Source: Rhodobacterales bacterium (GTDB lineage: Bacteria; Pseudomonadota; Alphaproteobacteria; Rhodobacterales; Rhodobacteraceae). Taken from it: DNA of 64,000 bases. The stretch is from positions 124,001 through 188,000 of the forward strand of contig PDRY01000013.1 in assembly GCA_002748265.1 (NCBI GenBank), written 5' to 3'. The translations under genes were made by a program, and so were the position numbers. Numbering within the stretch: the first letter of the stretch is position 1; each line of letters starts with the position of its first letter. Below the pieces are notes generated by a model that was not told where the DNA came from, did no database searches, and worked only from the letters and a program-made list of their open reading frames with translations. Positions 53,523-61,960 of this stretch are shown piece after piece.

Positions 53523-53905
53523 TGGTCCTCCAGGGGATCGGGGAAATCAGCGGGCGGGATGCGCGCGATGCAGTTGCGTTTGAGATGTTCGGGCCGGGAT
53601 CGCCACGGGATCAGCCCATCGGACGTGTCGCGGTAGAGCGCCGCGCTTTCGGCCAGCATTTCGGCATCCGAGGCCGAGAGGTTACCATAGACATAGCTCC
53701 AGCGGCCCGGCCCGCGCAGGGCAATGGTGCAGCCCTGATCGCAGTTCTGAAGGCATTCGACCGCACGCAGACGCACGCCGTCTGGCAGATCGCCCGCTGC
53801 AAGCGCCTCCATCAGCGCCTGCCCCGGACGGGTCGCGTCTTCGGGGATGTCCTGCCCCTTGCGGCATTTCACACAGACCAGAAGTTCGGTCGTCACGGCC
53901 ATCAT
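53519..53905 (-). CDS. DUF1636 family protein (thioredoxin-like ferredoxin fold, four or more cysteines)
   Basis: The start at 53905 (twin ATG, AAAGG upstream) gives 128 residues. An upstream extension to 54061 would be translated from the riboswitch and is rejected. Cysteines occur as CVKCRKGQD near residue 10 and VECLQNCDQGCTIALRGPGRWSYVYG near residues 50-75, a 2Fe-2S thioredoxin-like pattern. It is the first gene of the cobW-cobN operon. DUF1636 genes are often seen beside cobW, so a role in cobalt delivery or redox support of chelation is likely, although the activity is unknown. Confidence 0.82.
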   Translation of the reverse strand: MMAVTTELLVCVKCRKGQDIPEDATRPGQALMEALAAGDLPDGVRLRAVECLQNCDQGCTIALRGPGRWSYVYGNLSASDAEMLAESAALYRDTSDGLIPWRSRPEHLKRNCIARIPPADFPDPLEDQ

Positions 53906-53997
53906 CCTTTTGCGGGCAGGGGGGATGGCGGGACGGAGCGGGCAAACGCCGCGGACCCGACACCCGGAACACCCCGTCCGGTTGCAGTCATTCGCTG

Positions 53998-54175
53998 CAG
54001 GCAGGTCTCCCGGCTTGCGGATTTCAGGCATTGCCTGACGGTGGCCCGACCTTCCCGGCATTGCGCCAGTGGCATGGGGCGACCTCTCCGGTCACGGTCG
54101 CGGGGGCGGCTGAGCTTCGGACGCGGGGGCCCTTGCATCATTCCCTTTTCACCTGTTGACACAGGCACCAGCATC
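53998..54175 (-). ncRNA. Cobalamin riboswitch upstream of DUF1636-cobW-cobN operon
   Basis: Read on the minus strand, the region contains AAAAGGGAATGATGCAAGGG, a CCGCCCCCGCGACCGTGACC core, GCCACTGGCGCAATGCCGGGAAGG, and the B12 box AGCCGGGAGACCTGCC (about 54000-54015). Order and spacing match the aptamer at 36263. The first start codon follows about 90 bases later. Adenosylcobalamin would repress the biosynthetic operon. Boundaries are approximate. Confidence 0.9.
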
Positions 54176-54226
54176 ACGCTGGATGCGCTCCATTCGCCTC
54201 CATGTCAAGCAACGGGAGCCCCCTTG

Positions 54227-54835
54227 ATGAGCGACGAGAACACCCGCCACGCCGAGAAGATGAAGAAGATCAAGGCCGCGCGCGACAAGATGATGGCCAC
54301 GAAGACCGAAGAAAAGGGTTTGATCATCGTCCATACCGGCGCGGGGAAGGGCAAATCCTCCTCCGGGTTTGGCATGATCCTGCGCTGCATCGCCCACGAG
54401 ATGCCCTGCGCCGTCGTGCAGTTCATCAAGGGCTCCTGGCCGACGGGCGAGGCCGCCATGCTGCGCGAGCGCTTTGCCGATGAGTGCCGCTTCTTTGTCT
54501 CGGGCGAAGGGTTCACCTGGGACACCCAGGACCGCGAGCGCGACATCGCCGCCGCGCAGAAGGGCTGGGACATCGCCAAGCAGCAGATCCTCGACCCGGA
54601 GATCCAGTTTGTCCTTCTGGACGAGATCAATATCGCGCTGCGCTATGATTATCTGGATATCGACGAGGTGGTCGATTTCCTGCTGACGCAAAAACCGGCC
54701 ATGACCCATGTCTGCCTCACGGGCCGCAACGCCAAGCCCGAGCTGATCGAAGCCGCCGACCTGGTGACCGAGATGACGCTGGTCAAACACCCCTTCCGCG
54801 ACGGGGTGAAGGCGCAAAAAGGCGTGGAGTTCTAG
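54227..54835 (+). CDS. cobO: Cob(I)yrinic acid a,c-diamide adenosyltransferase (CobO/BtuR type)
   Basis: The ATG at 54227 (GGGAG upstream) gives 202 residues. The P-loop GLIIVHTGAGKGKSSSGFGM near residues 31-50 and VVQFIKGSWPTGE, then VLLDEINIALRYDYLD near 134 and HVCLTGRNAKPELIEAADLVTEM are CobO family hallmarks. It adds the adenosyl group to cobalt. The open frame extends 235 codons upstream through the riboswitch and DUF1636 gene, but this is an antisense artefact. Its TAG stop overlaps that of the convergent paaX. Confidence 0.94.
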   Translation: MSDENTRHAEKMKKIKAARDKMMATKTEEKGLIIVHTGAGKGKSSSGFGMILRCIAHEMPCAVVQFIKGSWPTGEAAMLRERFADECRFFVSGEGFTWDTQDRERDIAAAQKGWDIAKQQILDPEIQFVLLDEINIALRYDYLDIDEVVDFLLTQKPAMTHVCLTGRNAKPELIEAADLVTEMTLVKHPFRDGVKAQKGVEF

Positions 54836-55605
54836 GCCGCGAGGGACTGCGCATCGGGTGCGGGTAGGCGCTCCAGCAGCTCTGACAGGAGCGCGCGGCA
54901 TTGCGGCCCGGCCCAATCTGTCGGGAAAAGCTGCTCTGGCAGGTCCGGCACCCTAAGCACAAGCCGCCGCCAGTCATGCACGATCAGCACCCGCAGGGCG
55001 GCGGTCTCGCAGGGGGACAGATCCTCCGGCAGAGCGCTGCGCAGGGCTGTGAACCGCTCCAGCAGGGCATGACAGGCGTCGCGCAGGCGCGGATCACACA
55101 GGGCGCTGCGCAGCCAGTCCGGCGCCTCGTCCGGGGTGGGAAGGCCCATCAGGTCGGGGTGGGTCGGCGCCTGCGCGCCCGCGCCGACAGCGATGCCGGG
55201 CATCGCGGGAAGGTGCGATCCCTTTGCAATCAGCGTCTCCAACGCGCGGCGATTGTCGGGATTGGCGATCACCAGATGCCAGGCGCGCGGCGCCTCGGCC
55301 TGCCCGTAGATACGCGGGCTGACGAGCGCGCTTTCGGCGCGTCCCGTTTCGGTGAGCCCATAATCACTGGTCCGGCCCTGACGGCGCGACCACAGCCAGC
55401 CATCCGCCTTGAGCCGGTGCAGGGCAACGCGGGTCGCGGCGGGCTTGATCCCGATGCGGTCGGTGATGCGGTTGATCGCCTGGCTGGACAGGGTGTCGCC
55501 ATCCCCCTGAGCCATGTCCCCAAAGATGGTGACAATCAGGGACCAGACGCGGGGCAGGGACCCGTCGGTCAAAAGCACAAGGCAGGCGTCGAAGGAGCGG
55601 CTCAT
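54832..55605 (-). CDS. paaX: PaaX-family transcriptional repressor
   Basis: The 257-residue protein shows the PaaX N-terminal winged helix (SLIVTIFGDMAQGDGDTLSSQA...IKPAATRVALHRLKADGWL) and the PaaX C-terminal region (LRVLIVHDWRRLVLRVPDLPEQLFP), with WHLVIAN in the middle. In the family the ligand is phenylacetyl-CoA, which releases repression of paa genes. It lies 61 bases downstream of paaZ on the same strand. It shares a CTAG with the cobO stop. Confidence 0.9.
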   Translation of the reverse strand: MSRSFDACLVLLTDGSLPRVWSLIVTIFGDMAQGDGDTLSSQAINRITDRIGIKPAATRVALHRLKADGWLWSRRQGRTSDYGLTETGRAESALVSPRIYGQAEAPRAWHLVIANPDNRRALETLIAKGSHLPAMPGIAVGAGAQAPTHPDLMGLPTPDEAPDWLRSALCDPRLRDACHALLERFTALRSALPEDLSPCETAALRVLIVHDWRRLVLRVPDLPEQLFPTDWAGPQCRALLSELLERLPAPDAQSLAA

Positions 55606-55666
55606 ACCGCACCGTCTACCCCTGCCTTGCGCAATTGTCAGCCGCGTCTTTTGACGCGGGATCGCC

Positions 55667-57697
55667 TTAGTAGGCGTTCATCGTCAGCAGTTCGTATTCA
55701 GCGACCAACTCATCATCTTGATTGGTCAACGTCACGTGCCAGCGGACTTCGCCATACTCGTCGTTGCGCGGGGTCTTCTTCTTCACGGTCAGGCGGACCT
55801 TGATCGTATCCCCGGCGGAGACCGGCTTCATGAAGCGCAGGTTGTCGAGCCCGGTATTGGCCAGCACCGGGCCTTCATTGGGCTCCACGAACATGCCGGC
55901 GGCGAAGCTCAGCAGCAGGTAGCCATGGGCCACGCGGCCCGGGAAGAACGGGTTCCGCTCGGCGGCTTCCTGATCCATGTGGGCATAGAACGTATCGCCC
56001 GTGAAATGGGCAAAGTGTTCGATGTCATCCATGGAGATGGTGCGCGGATCGGTGTGGATCGTCTCTCCGATCTCAAGCTGGTTGAAGCTGCGGGTGAACG
56101 GGTGGGCGGGGGCCGGTTTCTCGGTCGCGCCGGGCACCCATTTGGAGCCGATGGCCGTCAGGATGTCGGGGCTGCCCTGAATGGCGGTGCGTTGCATGTA
56201 GTGCTTCACGCCGCGCACGCCGCCCATCTCTTCGCCGCCACCCGCGCGGCCCGGGCCGCCGTGGATCATGTGCGGCAGCGGAGAGCCGTGGCCCGTGCTT
56301 TCCTTCATGGAATCGCGGTTGTTGATGTAGATCCGGCCGTGATACGGCCCCATCCCCAGAGCGGCCTGACGAGCCACATCGCCATCACGGGTGATGACAG
56401 AGGCCACGAGGCTCCCCTGTCCCTTGTTGGCGATGGCCATGGCGTGATCCAGATCGCGGTAGCCCATGATGGTGCTGACCGGGCCGAAGGCTTCGGTGTC
56501 GTGGACGCGCTCGGCTTTGTCCGGGTCGGCGCAGTGGAACAGCATCGGCGGCAGGAAGGCACCCTTGTCCTTGTCGGCGCCCTGCACGTCGAAATTGTCG
56601 GGATCGCCATAGACGCGGGTGGCCTCTTGACCGATGATCGCGGCCTTCTCCAGCACGTCGCGCTTTTGGCTGCCCGAGACGAGCGCGCCCATGCGGGTGC
56701 CTTCGGCCTGCGGGTCGCCGATCACGGTCTTGGCCAGACGCGCGGAGAGCGCCTCGATCACCGGTTGCACCAACCCGTCGGGGGTGATGATCCGGCGGAT
56801 CGCGGTACATTTCTGCCCGCATTTGGTGGTCATCTCGCGGGTGACCTCTTTGATGAAGAGATCAAACTCGGGCGTATCGGGCGCCGCATCGGGGCCCAGG
56901 ATCGAACAGTTCAGGCTGTCCTGCTCGGCCACGAAACGGATGGAGTTTTCAAGGATATGCGGGGCGGAGCGCAGCTTCAGTGCAGTGTCTGCGGAGCCGG
57001 TGAAGCTCACCACATCCTGAAGCGTCAGCCGGTCGAGCATGTCGCCCAGACCACCCGAGACGAGCTGCAGAGCGCCTTCGGGCAGGATGCCGCTGTCGAG
57101 CATGATGCGCACGGCGGCTTCGGTGACATAAGAGGTCGCGGTGGCGGGCTTGACGATGGACGGCACCCCGGCCAGCAGCGTCGGCGCCAGCTTTTCGAGC
57201 ATCCCCCAGACGGGGAAGTTGAACGCGTTGATATGCACCGCGACGCCATGCAGCGGGGTGCAGATATGCTGGCCCAGGAAGGTGCCGCCCCGCGAAAGCT
57301 GCTCCACGTCGCCGTCCAGATAGACCTGGGCGTCGGGCATCTCGCGGCGGCCCTTGGAGGCGAAGACGAACATCGTGCCGATGCCGCCGTCGATGTCGAT
57401 CATGTGATCGGACTGGGTGGCGCCGGTGGCAAAGCTGATGTCGTAGAGCGCCTGCTTGTGCTTGCCCAGCTCCATCGCGAGCGCCTTGATCATGCGCGCG
57501 CGGTCGTGGAACGTCATCGCGCGCAGGGCAGGGCCGCCCTTGTCGCGGGCGTAGTCCAGCATCCCCTGGACGTCGAGCGCATTGTTCCCGGCCTGGGCGA
57601 TCACGTCGCCGGTCACAGCCGAGGAAATGGTGCGGGCCCCTTCGCCCGGTTCGATCCACTGCCCGGCAGCGAAGGAAGAGACATTCTGCACAGTCAT
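55667..57697 (-). CDS. paaZ: PaaZ: oxepin-CoA hydrolase / 3-oxo-5,6-dehydrosuberyl-CoA semialdehyde dehydrogenase
   Basis: The 676-residue bifunctional protein has an N-terminal aldehyde dehydrogenase domain (about 1-520; general-base region [16 protein letters not shown], catalytic cysteine in [14 protein letters not shown]) and a C-terminal MaoC-type (R)-hydratase domain (about 540-676; [37 protein letters not shown]). It opens the oxepin-CoA ring and oxidises the aldehyde in phenylacetate degradation. Its ATG overlaps the P450 stop, so it is translationally coupled. Confidence 0.94.
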   Translation of the reverse strand: MTVQNVSSFAAGQWIEPGEGARTISSAVTGDVIAQAGNNALDVQGMLDYARDKGGPALRAMTFHDRARMIKALAMELGKHKQALYDISFATGATQSDHMIDIDGGIGTMFVFASKGRREMPDAQVYLDGDVEQLSRGGTFLGQHICTPLHGVAVHINAFNFPVWGMLEKLAPTLLAGVPSIVKPATATSYVTEAAVRIMLDSGILPEGALQLVSGGLGDMLDRLTLQDVVSFTGSADTALKLRSAPHILENSIRFVAEQDSLNCSILGPDAAPDTPEFDLFIKEVTREMTTKCGQKCTAIRRIITPDGLVQPVIEALSARLAKTVIGDPQAEGTRMGALVSGSQKRDVLEKAAIIGQEATRVYGDPDNFDVQGADKDKGAFLPPMLFHCADPDKAERVHDTEAFGPVSTIMGYRDLDHAMAIANKGQGSLVASVITRDGDVARQAALGMGPYHGRIYINNRDSMKESTGHGSPLPHMIHGGPGRAGGGEEMGGVRGVKHYMQRTAIQGSPDILTAIGSKWVPGATEKPAPAHPFTRSFNQLEIGETIHTDPRTISMDDIEHFAHFTGDTFYAHMDQEAAERNPFFPGRVAHGYLLLSFAAGMFVEPNEGPVLANTGLDNLRFMKPVSAGDTIKVRLTVKKKTPRNDEYGEVRWHVTLTNQDDELVAEYELLTMNAY

Positions 57698-58893
57698 GAT
57701 GCATCCTTTCGGTTCAAGTTGGCAGGCAGGGTCGCGAAACCACGGAAGCGCAACCGGCCTCCGCGCGTGGCTCCGCCTGAGATGTCGTAATCGGGGTAGC
57801 GGGCGAGGAACCGCCCGATGGCAATGCGGCCTTCCATCCGGGCCAGCGTGAGCCCGACACAGGTGTGGGCTCCGCCCGCAAAGGCCAGGTGCTTGTTCGG
57901 GCGCCGGTCCACGCGCAGCGTGTCGGGATGCTCGAACTGCGCCGGGTCGCGATTGGCGGCGCCGATGATCAGATGCAGATCCGTGCCGGGCGCGATTTCT
58001 TCGCCATGGAGCGTGATCGGCTTCGTGGTCAGCCGGTTGCCAAGCTGGTTGGGGCTCTCCAGCCGCAGGAATTCATCCACGGCGGTGGGCATCAGGTCGG
58101 GCTCGGCCAGAAGCCGCGCACGGGCGGCGCGGTCGTGATCGAGCAGCCACAGGGCGTTGCCGATCAGGTTCGTCGTCGTTTCATGGCCCGCGTTCAGGAT
58201 GAAGATACAGTTTTGATACAGCTCCACCTCGGTCAGGCCGCCGCCTTCGTCGGACTGGATCAGGCGAGTGAGCACATCGGTGGCCGGGTCTAGCGGGTGC
58301 GCTTTGCGGTCTTCGATGATGTCGCGCAGATAGGCCAGGAAATCGGTCACTGCCTGATTGCCGGTGGCTTCCTGCTCGGGCGTCAGGCGCGGCTCGAGCG
58401 CGCCCAGGATCGCCAGCGACCAGTCGCGCAGCGGGTCACGCCGATCGCGCGGGATACCCAGCAGGTTGCCGATCACCTCAATCGGGATCGCACCGGCGAA
58501 GTCGTGGATCAGCTCGGGCGCGGGGCCCATGTTGTCCAGCAGGCTGTCCACCAGCGTCACCAGCCCCGGCTCCATCGCAGCAAGCGCGCGGGGGTTCATG
58601 GCGCCGACCATGACCTTACGCACGCGGGTGTGCAGGGGCGGGTCGTTGAACACGAGCGAGGTGGTGTGGTGCTCATAAAGCGGCGTGCCGACCCCGAATT
58701 TGGGGCCGAACACGGCTTTCTTGTCGGAGATGAAGGTCTCCGTGTCGCGGTAGATCCGGTCCAGATCTGCATAGCGCGACACGATGACAGAGCCGTCGCT
58801 CTGGCGGCAGGCGGGGGCCTCGTCCCTGAGCCAGCGGTAGCTGGGCCAGGGATCATCGAGGAAGCCCTCGGGAGGTGCCGCCAGATCGAACAT
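57694..58893 (-). CDS. Cytochrome P450 (class I bacterial type)
   Basis: The ATG at 58893 overlaps the TRAP permease stop and gives 399 residues. The I-helix NAGHETTTNLI near residue 245, the ExxR helix (EFLRLES near 280) and the heme loop FAGGAHTCVGLTLARMEG with the thiolate cysteine near 350 are intact. It needs a ferredoxin and reductase, neither adjacent. It sits between the transporter and PaaZ with four-base overlaps on both sides, so it is a true member of this phenylacetate operon. It probably hydroxylates or O-dealkylates an imported aromatic before entry into the paa pathway; the substrate is unknown. Confidence 0.9.
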   Translation of the reverse strand: MFDLAAPPEGFLDDPWPSYRWLRDEAPACRQSDGSVIVSRYADLDRIYRDTETFISDKKAVFGPKFGVGTPLYEHHTTSLVFNDPPLHTRVRKVMVGAMNPRALAAMEPGLVTLVDSLLDNMGPAPELIHDFAGAIPIEVIGNLLGIPRDRRDPLRDWSLAILGALEPRLTPEQEATGNQAVTDFLAYLRDIIEDRKAHPLDPATDVLTRLIQSDEGGGLTEVELYQNCIFILNAGHETTTNLIGNALWLLDHDRAARARLLAEPDLMPTAVDEFLRLESPNQLGNRLTTKPITLHGEEIAPGTDLHLIIGAANRDPAQFEHPDTLRVDRRPNKHLAFAGGAHTCVGLTLARMEGRIAIGRFLARYPDYDISGGATRGGRLRFRGFATLPANLNRKDAS

Positions 58894-60245
58894 CAGTGCC
58901 CCATCGCGCCCATGGTGTTGGGCAGGACCAGCACGATCCACGGCACCAGCACGATCAGAGCCAGACGGAAGATGTCCGCCACCCAGAACGGGGTCACACC
59001 GCGGAAGATGGTGCCGGTGGTCACATCGCCCACCACGCCTTTGAGGATGAACACGTTCAGGCCCACCGGCGGGGTGATCAGGCTGATTTCGGTCACGATC
59101 ACAACCACGATGCCGAACCACACCGGGTCAAAGCCCAGCGACGTCACCAGCGGGAAGAAGATCGGCACCGTCAGCAGCAGCATCGAGAGCGATTCAAACA
59201 CGCAGCCCAGCACGACATAAACGGCCAGGATCATCAGGATGACCATCATGGGCGACACGTCATAGGCCGTCACCAGCCCGATCAGCGCATCGGGCAGCCC
59301 CGCGAGGTTCACGAAGTTCGAGAAGATCTGCGCCCCGATCAGTACCGCAAACAGCGACGCGGCGGTGAAGGCCGTCTCGCGCAGCACGTCCCACAGGCCG
59401 CGCAGGTCCAGCCCGCCGCGCGCCAGAGCGATCAGGAACGCGCCCATGGCGCCCATGCCCGCCGCTTCGGTCGGGGAGAAGGTGAGGTTCAGCGGCGCGA
59501 AGTCGAACGCGCCGTAGAGCCCGCCGATCACGATGAAGAACAGCGCCAGCACGGCCCAGGTGTCACGCAGGCTGCGCAGCTTCTCGCCCCAACCGTGACG
59601 CTCGCCTGCCGGACCGGCATTGGGGTTGCGCCAGACGGTCCAGCGGACGGCGAACAGGTAGAACAGGATGCCCAGCAGGCCGGGGATGATCCCCGCCATG
59701 AACAGCTTGCCGATCGAGGTCTCTGTCATCAGCCCGTAGATCACCAGGATCACCGACGGCGGGATCAGGATGCCCAGCGTGCCGCCTGCCGCGATGGAGG
59801 CGGTGGAGAGCTCATCCGAGTAGCCGTAGCGGCGCATTTCGGGCATGGCGACCTTGGACATCGTGGCCGCCGTGGCCAGCGAGGACCCGCAGATGGCCGA
59901 GAAGCCGCCACAGGCCGCGACCGTTGCCATGGCGATGCCGCCGCGCATATGGCCGAGGAAGGCGTTGGACACCGCGTAAAGCTCTTTCGCCATGCCGCCC
60001 TTGTTCACGAACAGCCCCATGAGGATGAAGAGCGGCACCACGGACAGGCCGTAATCCTGCGCGGTGTCGGTGACCTGACGGCCCACCATGGACATGGCGG
60101 CTTTCAGGCCGCGTTCGTCGAAGATCGAGCCGCCGCGCTCGTAGGCAAAGCCCAGCGTGCCGACGAGCCCCATGGAGAACACGATGGGCATCCGCAGAAG
60201 GCACAGGAGCAAAACCAGGCCAAATCCGATCAAAGCTGCGGTCAT
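58893..60245 (-). CDS. TRAP transporter large permease subunit (DctM)
   Basis: The 450-residue protein has about twelve to thirteen hydrophobic segments and family motifs such as ATVAACGGFSAICGSSLATAATM (near residues 107-130), AAGGTLGILIPPSVILVIYG (near 151-170) and LITPPVGLNVFILKG near 390-405. It is the transport-conducting subunit of a sodium-coupled TRAP importer. It follows the small subunit gene by one base. Its position within paa genes suggests an aromatic acid as cargo. Confidence 0.92.
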   Translation of the reverse strand: MTAALIGFGLVLLLCLLRMPIVFSMGLVGTLGFAYERGGSIFDERGLKAAMSMVGRQVTDTAQDYGLSVVPLFILMGLFVNKGGMAKELYAVSNAFLGHMRGGIAMATVAACGGFSAICGSSLATAATMSKVAMPEMRRYGYSDELSTASIAAGGTLGILIPPSVILVIYGLMTETSIGKLFMAGIIPGLLGILFYLFAVRWTVWRNPNAGPAGERHGWGEKLRSLRDTWAVLALFFIVIGGLYGAFDFAPLNLTFSPTEAAGMGAMGAFLIALARGGLDLRGLWDVLRETAFTAASLFAVLIGAQIFSNFVNLAGLPDALIGLVTAYDVSPMMVILMILAVYVVLGCVFESLSMLLLTVPIFFPLVTSLGFDPVWFGIVVVIVTEISLITPPVGLNVFILKGVVGDVTTGTIFRGVTPFWVADIFRLALIVLVPWIVLVLPNTMGAMGH

Positions 60246-60246
60246 A

Positions 60247-60747
60247 TTAGTCTTCCTCTACCAGCACTTGCGGCGCAAAGAGCTGCAGAACGCCGGTGAT
60301 AATCATGGTTGCCATCGTCAGAACGAGACACAGGGCAATGAACCAGCCGACCAGATATTGCGGGATCGACAGGTATTCGGTGATGTCGCCATAGTCGCGC
60401 CAGCGTTCGGCCAGCACCCAGACCCTCTGGAGCGGCCACAGCAGCATAACGCCACAGACGATATGCAAGATGCCGTCGCGAATGCCGTCCAAGCCAAAGG
60501 TCTTGAAATGGCCGTCGGTCAGGTCGACGGCAATCTGCCCGCCGGTCACCGATATTTCGGGCATCACCGCAAAGACGATGATCGCAACAAAGATGCGCGT
60601 CAGTTCGGTGGCTTCTTCGATGGGGGCATTGAACACCGAACGCAGGATCACGTCGGCAAAGGTCATGATCATGAGCGCCATCAAGGCGGCCCCCGCGATC
60701 AAAACGGGCAGCCAACACAGCCGCCGAAAGAACTGGACCATCCGCAT
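60247..60747 (-). CDS. TRAP transporter small permease subunit (DctQ)
   Basis: The 166-residue protein has four predicted helices (VLIAGAALMALMIMTFADVILR at the start, FVAIIVFAVMPEISVTGGQI, HIVCGVMLLWPLQRVWVLA, and LVGWFIALCLVLTMATMIITGVL), the DctQ layout. It partners with the large subunit. A hairpin separates it from the upstream binding-protein gene. Confidence 0.9.
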   Translation of the reverse strand: MRMVQFFRRLCWLPVLIAGAALMALMIMTFADVILRSVFNAPIEEATELTRIFVAIIVFAVMPEISVTGGQIAVDLTDGHFKTFGLDGIRDGILHIVCGVMLLWPLQRVWVLAERWRDYGDITEYLSIPQYLVGWFIALCLVLTMATMIITGVLQLFAPQVLVEED

Positions 60748-60774
60748 GGAATGTACCTCGGATCTGTAGGGGAC

Positions 60775-60800
60775 GAGACCGGGGCAGGGGCCCCGGTCTC
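60775..60800 (-). other. Hairpin between TRAP binding-protein and permease genes
   Basis: GAGACCGGGG and CCCCGGTCTC form a perfect ten-base stem around six bases. It lies nine bases after the stop of the binding-protein gene and lacks a T run on the minus strand. Such hairpins often protect the upstream mRNA, giving more binding protein than permease. Confidence 0.65.
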
Positions 60801-60808
60801 TTGGTGGA

Positions 60809-61831
60809 TCAGTTACCGGCCATGTCGGCTTTGATCTGATCGTAAGCGGCCTGCGCGTCGACGCCGGTTTCCGCTACCTCAGCGATCACGCTGTCGATCA
60901 CGCCCTGGGCGATTTCAGCGAACTTGGCCTGATCTTCGTCCGAAGCGGTGGTCATCGTGTTGCCTTCGGTTTCGGCGGTCAGGGTCAGGCTGGCTTGGTC
61001 GCCGCCATCCCAGATCTTGCCGATCTCGCGGCTGATCGGCTCACCGAACACTTTTTCCTCAAGCGCGGTCTGCAGGTCTTCCGGCAGATCGGCGAAGGTG
61101 TCTTCGTTCATGATGAACGCGAAGGAGCCGCGATAGAATCCGCCGGGCATCTCATAGTAATGCGGCGCGACTTCGGTCAGCTTGAAGCCCTGACGGCTGT
61201 CGATCGGCATCACCACGCCGTCGGCGGCGTTGGAGGCCAGGGTCTCGTAGACCTTGGTCGCGGGCACCGAAATGCCGGTCGCGCCCAGGGCAGAGCCCAC
61301 GTCGCCGCCGACACCGCCGGGCACGCGCAGCTTCAGACCGGCGATCGCATCGAGGTTTTCGATCTGATCAGAGGTGTGCAGCTGGGCCGGGCCGTGGGTG
61401 TGCAGGGCGACAACCTTCACGCCGCGGTGCTCATCGGCCTTGGACAGGTAGTTCTCATAGGCGTTCCAGTACGCGACAGAGGCCGCTTCGGCATTGCCGT
61501 CAAAACCGGGCAGCTCGATCAGCTTCGTGGTGACGAAGCGGCCCGCCTGGTAGCCGTGGAAGATGATCGACAGATCGGCGGCGCCGTCCATCACAAGGTC
61601 CATCTGAGCCGGGGGCGGGGCGAGGCCGAGCTTGAGTTCGGTGGTCACGCGGCCATCGGTGGCTTCTTCGACCATCTCGGTGAATTTGGGCCACATGGCG
61701 GCGTTGATGTTATGGGTCGGCGGCGCCCAGCTGGAGATGACCAGCGTGTGCTCGGCTTCGGCCTGAGCCATCAGCGGCATAGCAAGGGCGGCAGAGGCCA
61801 GAAGGGCCTTCATCGTCGAAAATTTCACCAT
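60809..61831 (-). CDS. TRAP transporter solute-binding protein (DctP)
   Basis: The 340-residue protein has a signal peptide (about 1-24, ending AQAEA) and the DctP fold: HTLVISSWAPPTHNINAAMWPKF, AIAGLKLRVPGGVGGDVGSALGATGISVPATKVYETLASNAADGVVMPID, the last containing the arginine that binds a carboxylate. It is the first gene of the minus-strand TRAP-P450-PaaZ unit and has GGAGGAG before its ATG. The conserved arginine fits an organic acid ligand, probably an aromatic acid given the neighbours. Confidence 0.92.
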   Translation of the reverse strand: MVKFSTMKALLASAALAMPLMAQAEAEHTLVISSWAPPTHNINAAMWPKFTEMVEEATDGRVTTELKLGLAPPPAQMDLVMDGAADLSIIFHGYQAGRFVTTKLIELPGFDGNAEAASVAYWNAYENYLSKADEHRGVKVVALHTHGPAQLHTSDQIENLDAIAGLKLRVPGGVGGDVGSALGATGISVPATKVYETLASNAADGVVMPIDSRQGFKLTEVAPHYYEMPGGFYRGSFAFIMNEDTFADLPEDLQTALEEKVFGEPISREIGKIWDGGDQASLTLTAETEGNTMTTASDEDQAKFAEIAQGVIDSVIAEVAETGVDAQAAYDQIKADMAGN

Positions 61832-61903
61832 TTTTCTCCTCCCGAAATTGGCAATTGCGAGCTGCCGTTTATGGCAGAGCTGACTCGCATGGGTTATTTA
61901 TTG

Positions 61904-61917
61904 ACCAACCGGTTGGT
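61904..61917. promoter_or_regulatory. Perfect 14-bp palindrome in the divergent TRAP/paaG promoter region
   Basis: ACCAACCGGTTGGT is fully self-complementary and lies between the TRAP binding-protein gene (start 61831) and paaG (start 61961), inside an AT-rich flank. It resembles TetR-type operators such as the ACCGACCGGTCGGT-like sites described for PaaR in betaproteobacteria. No TetR gene is present nearby in the window. Confidence 0.65.
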
Positions 61918-61960
61918 TTATGCAAGCCTTGCGGCGCAACATTTGAAAAGGTGAAGGGCG

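Noticed and set aside
53906-54061. N-terminal extension of the DUF1636 protein with extra cysteines (CNRTGCSGC)
   Set aside because: These codons lie within and just after the riboswitch aptamer, including the B12 box. The cysteines there are not evidence of a domain.
53522-54226. Upstream in-frame extension of cobO
   Set aside because: It would be translated antisense through the DUF1636 gene and the minus-strand riboswitch. The ATG at 54227 has a Shine-Dalgarno site and gives the family length.
55718-57790. 690-codon open frame opposite paaZ
   Set aside because: paaZ on the other strand has all catalytic motifs. The antisense frame has composition typical of a shadow (His/Gly/Asp-rich) and no ribosome-binding site.
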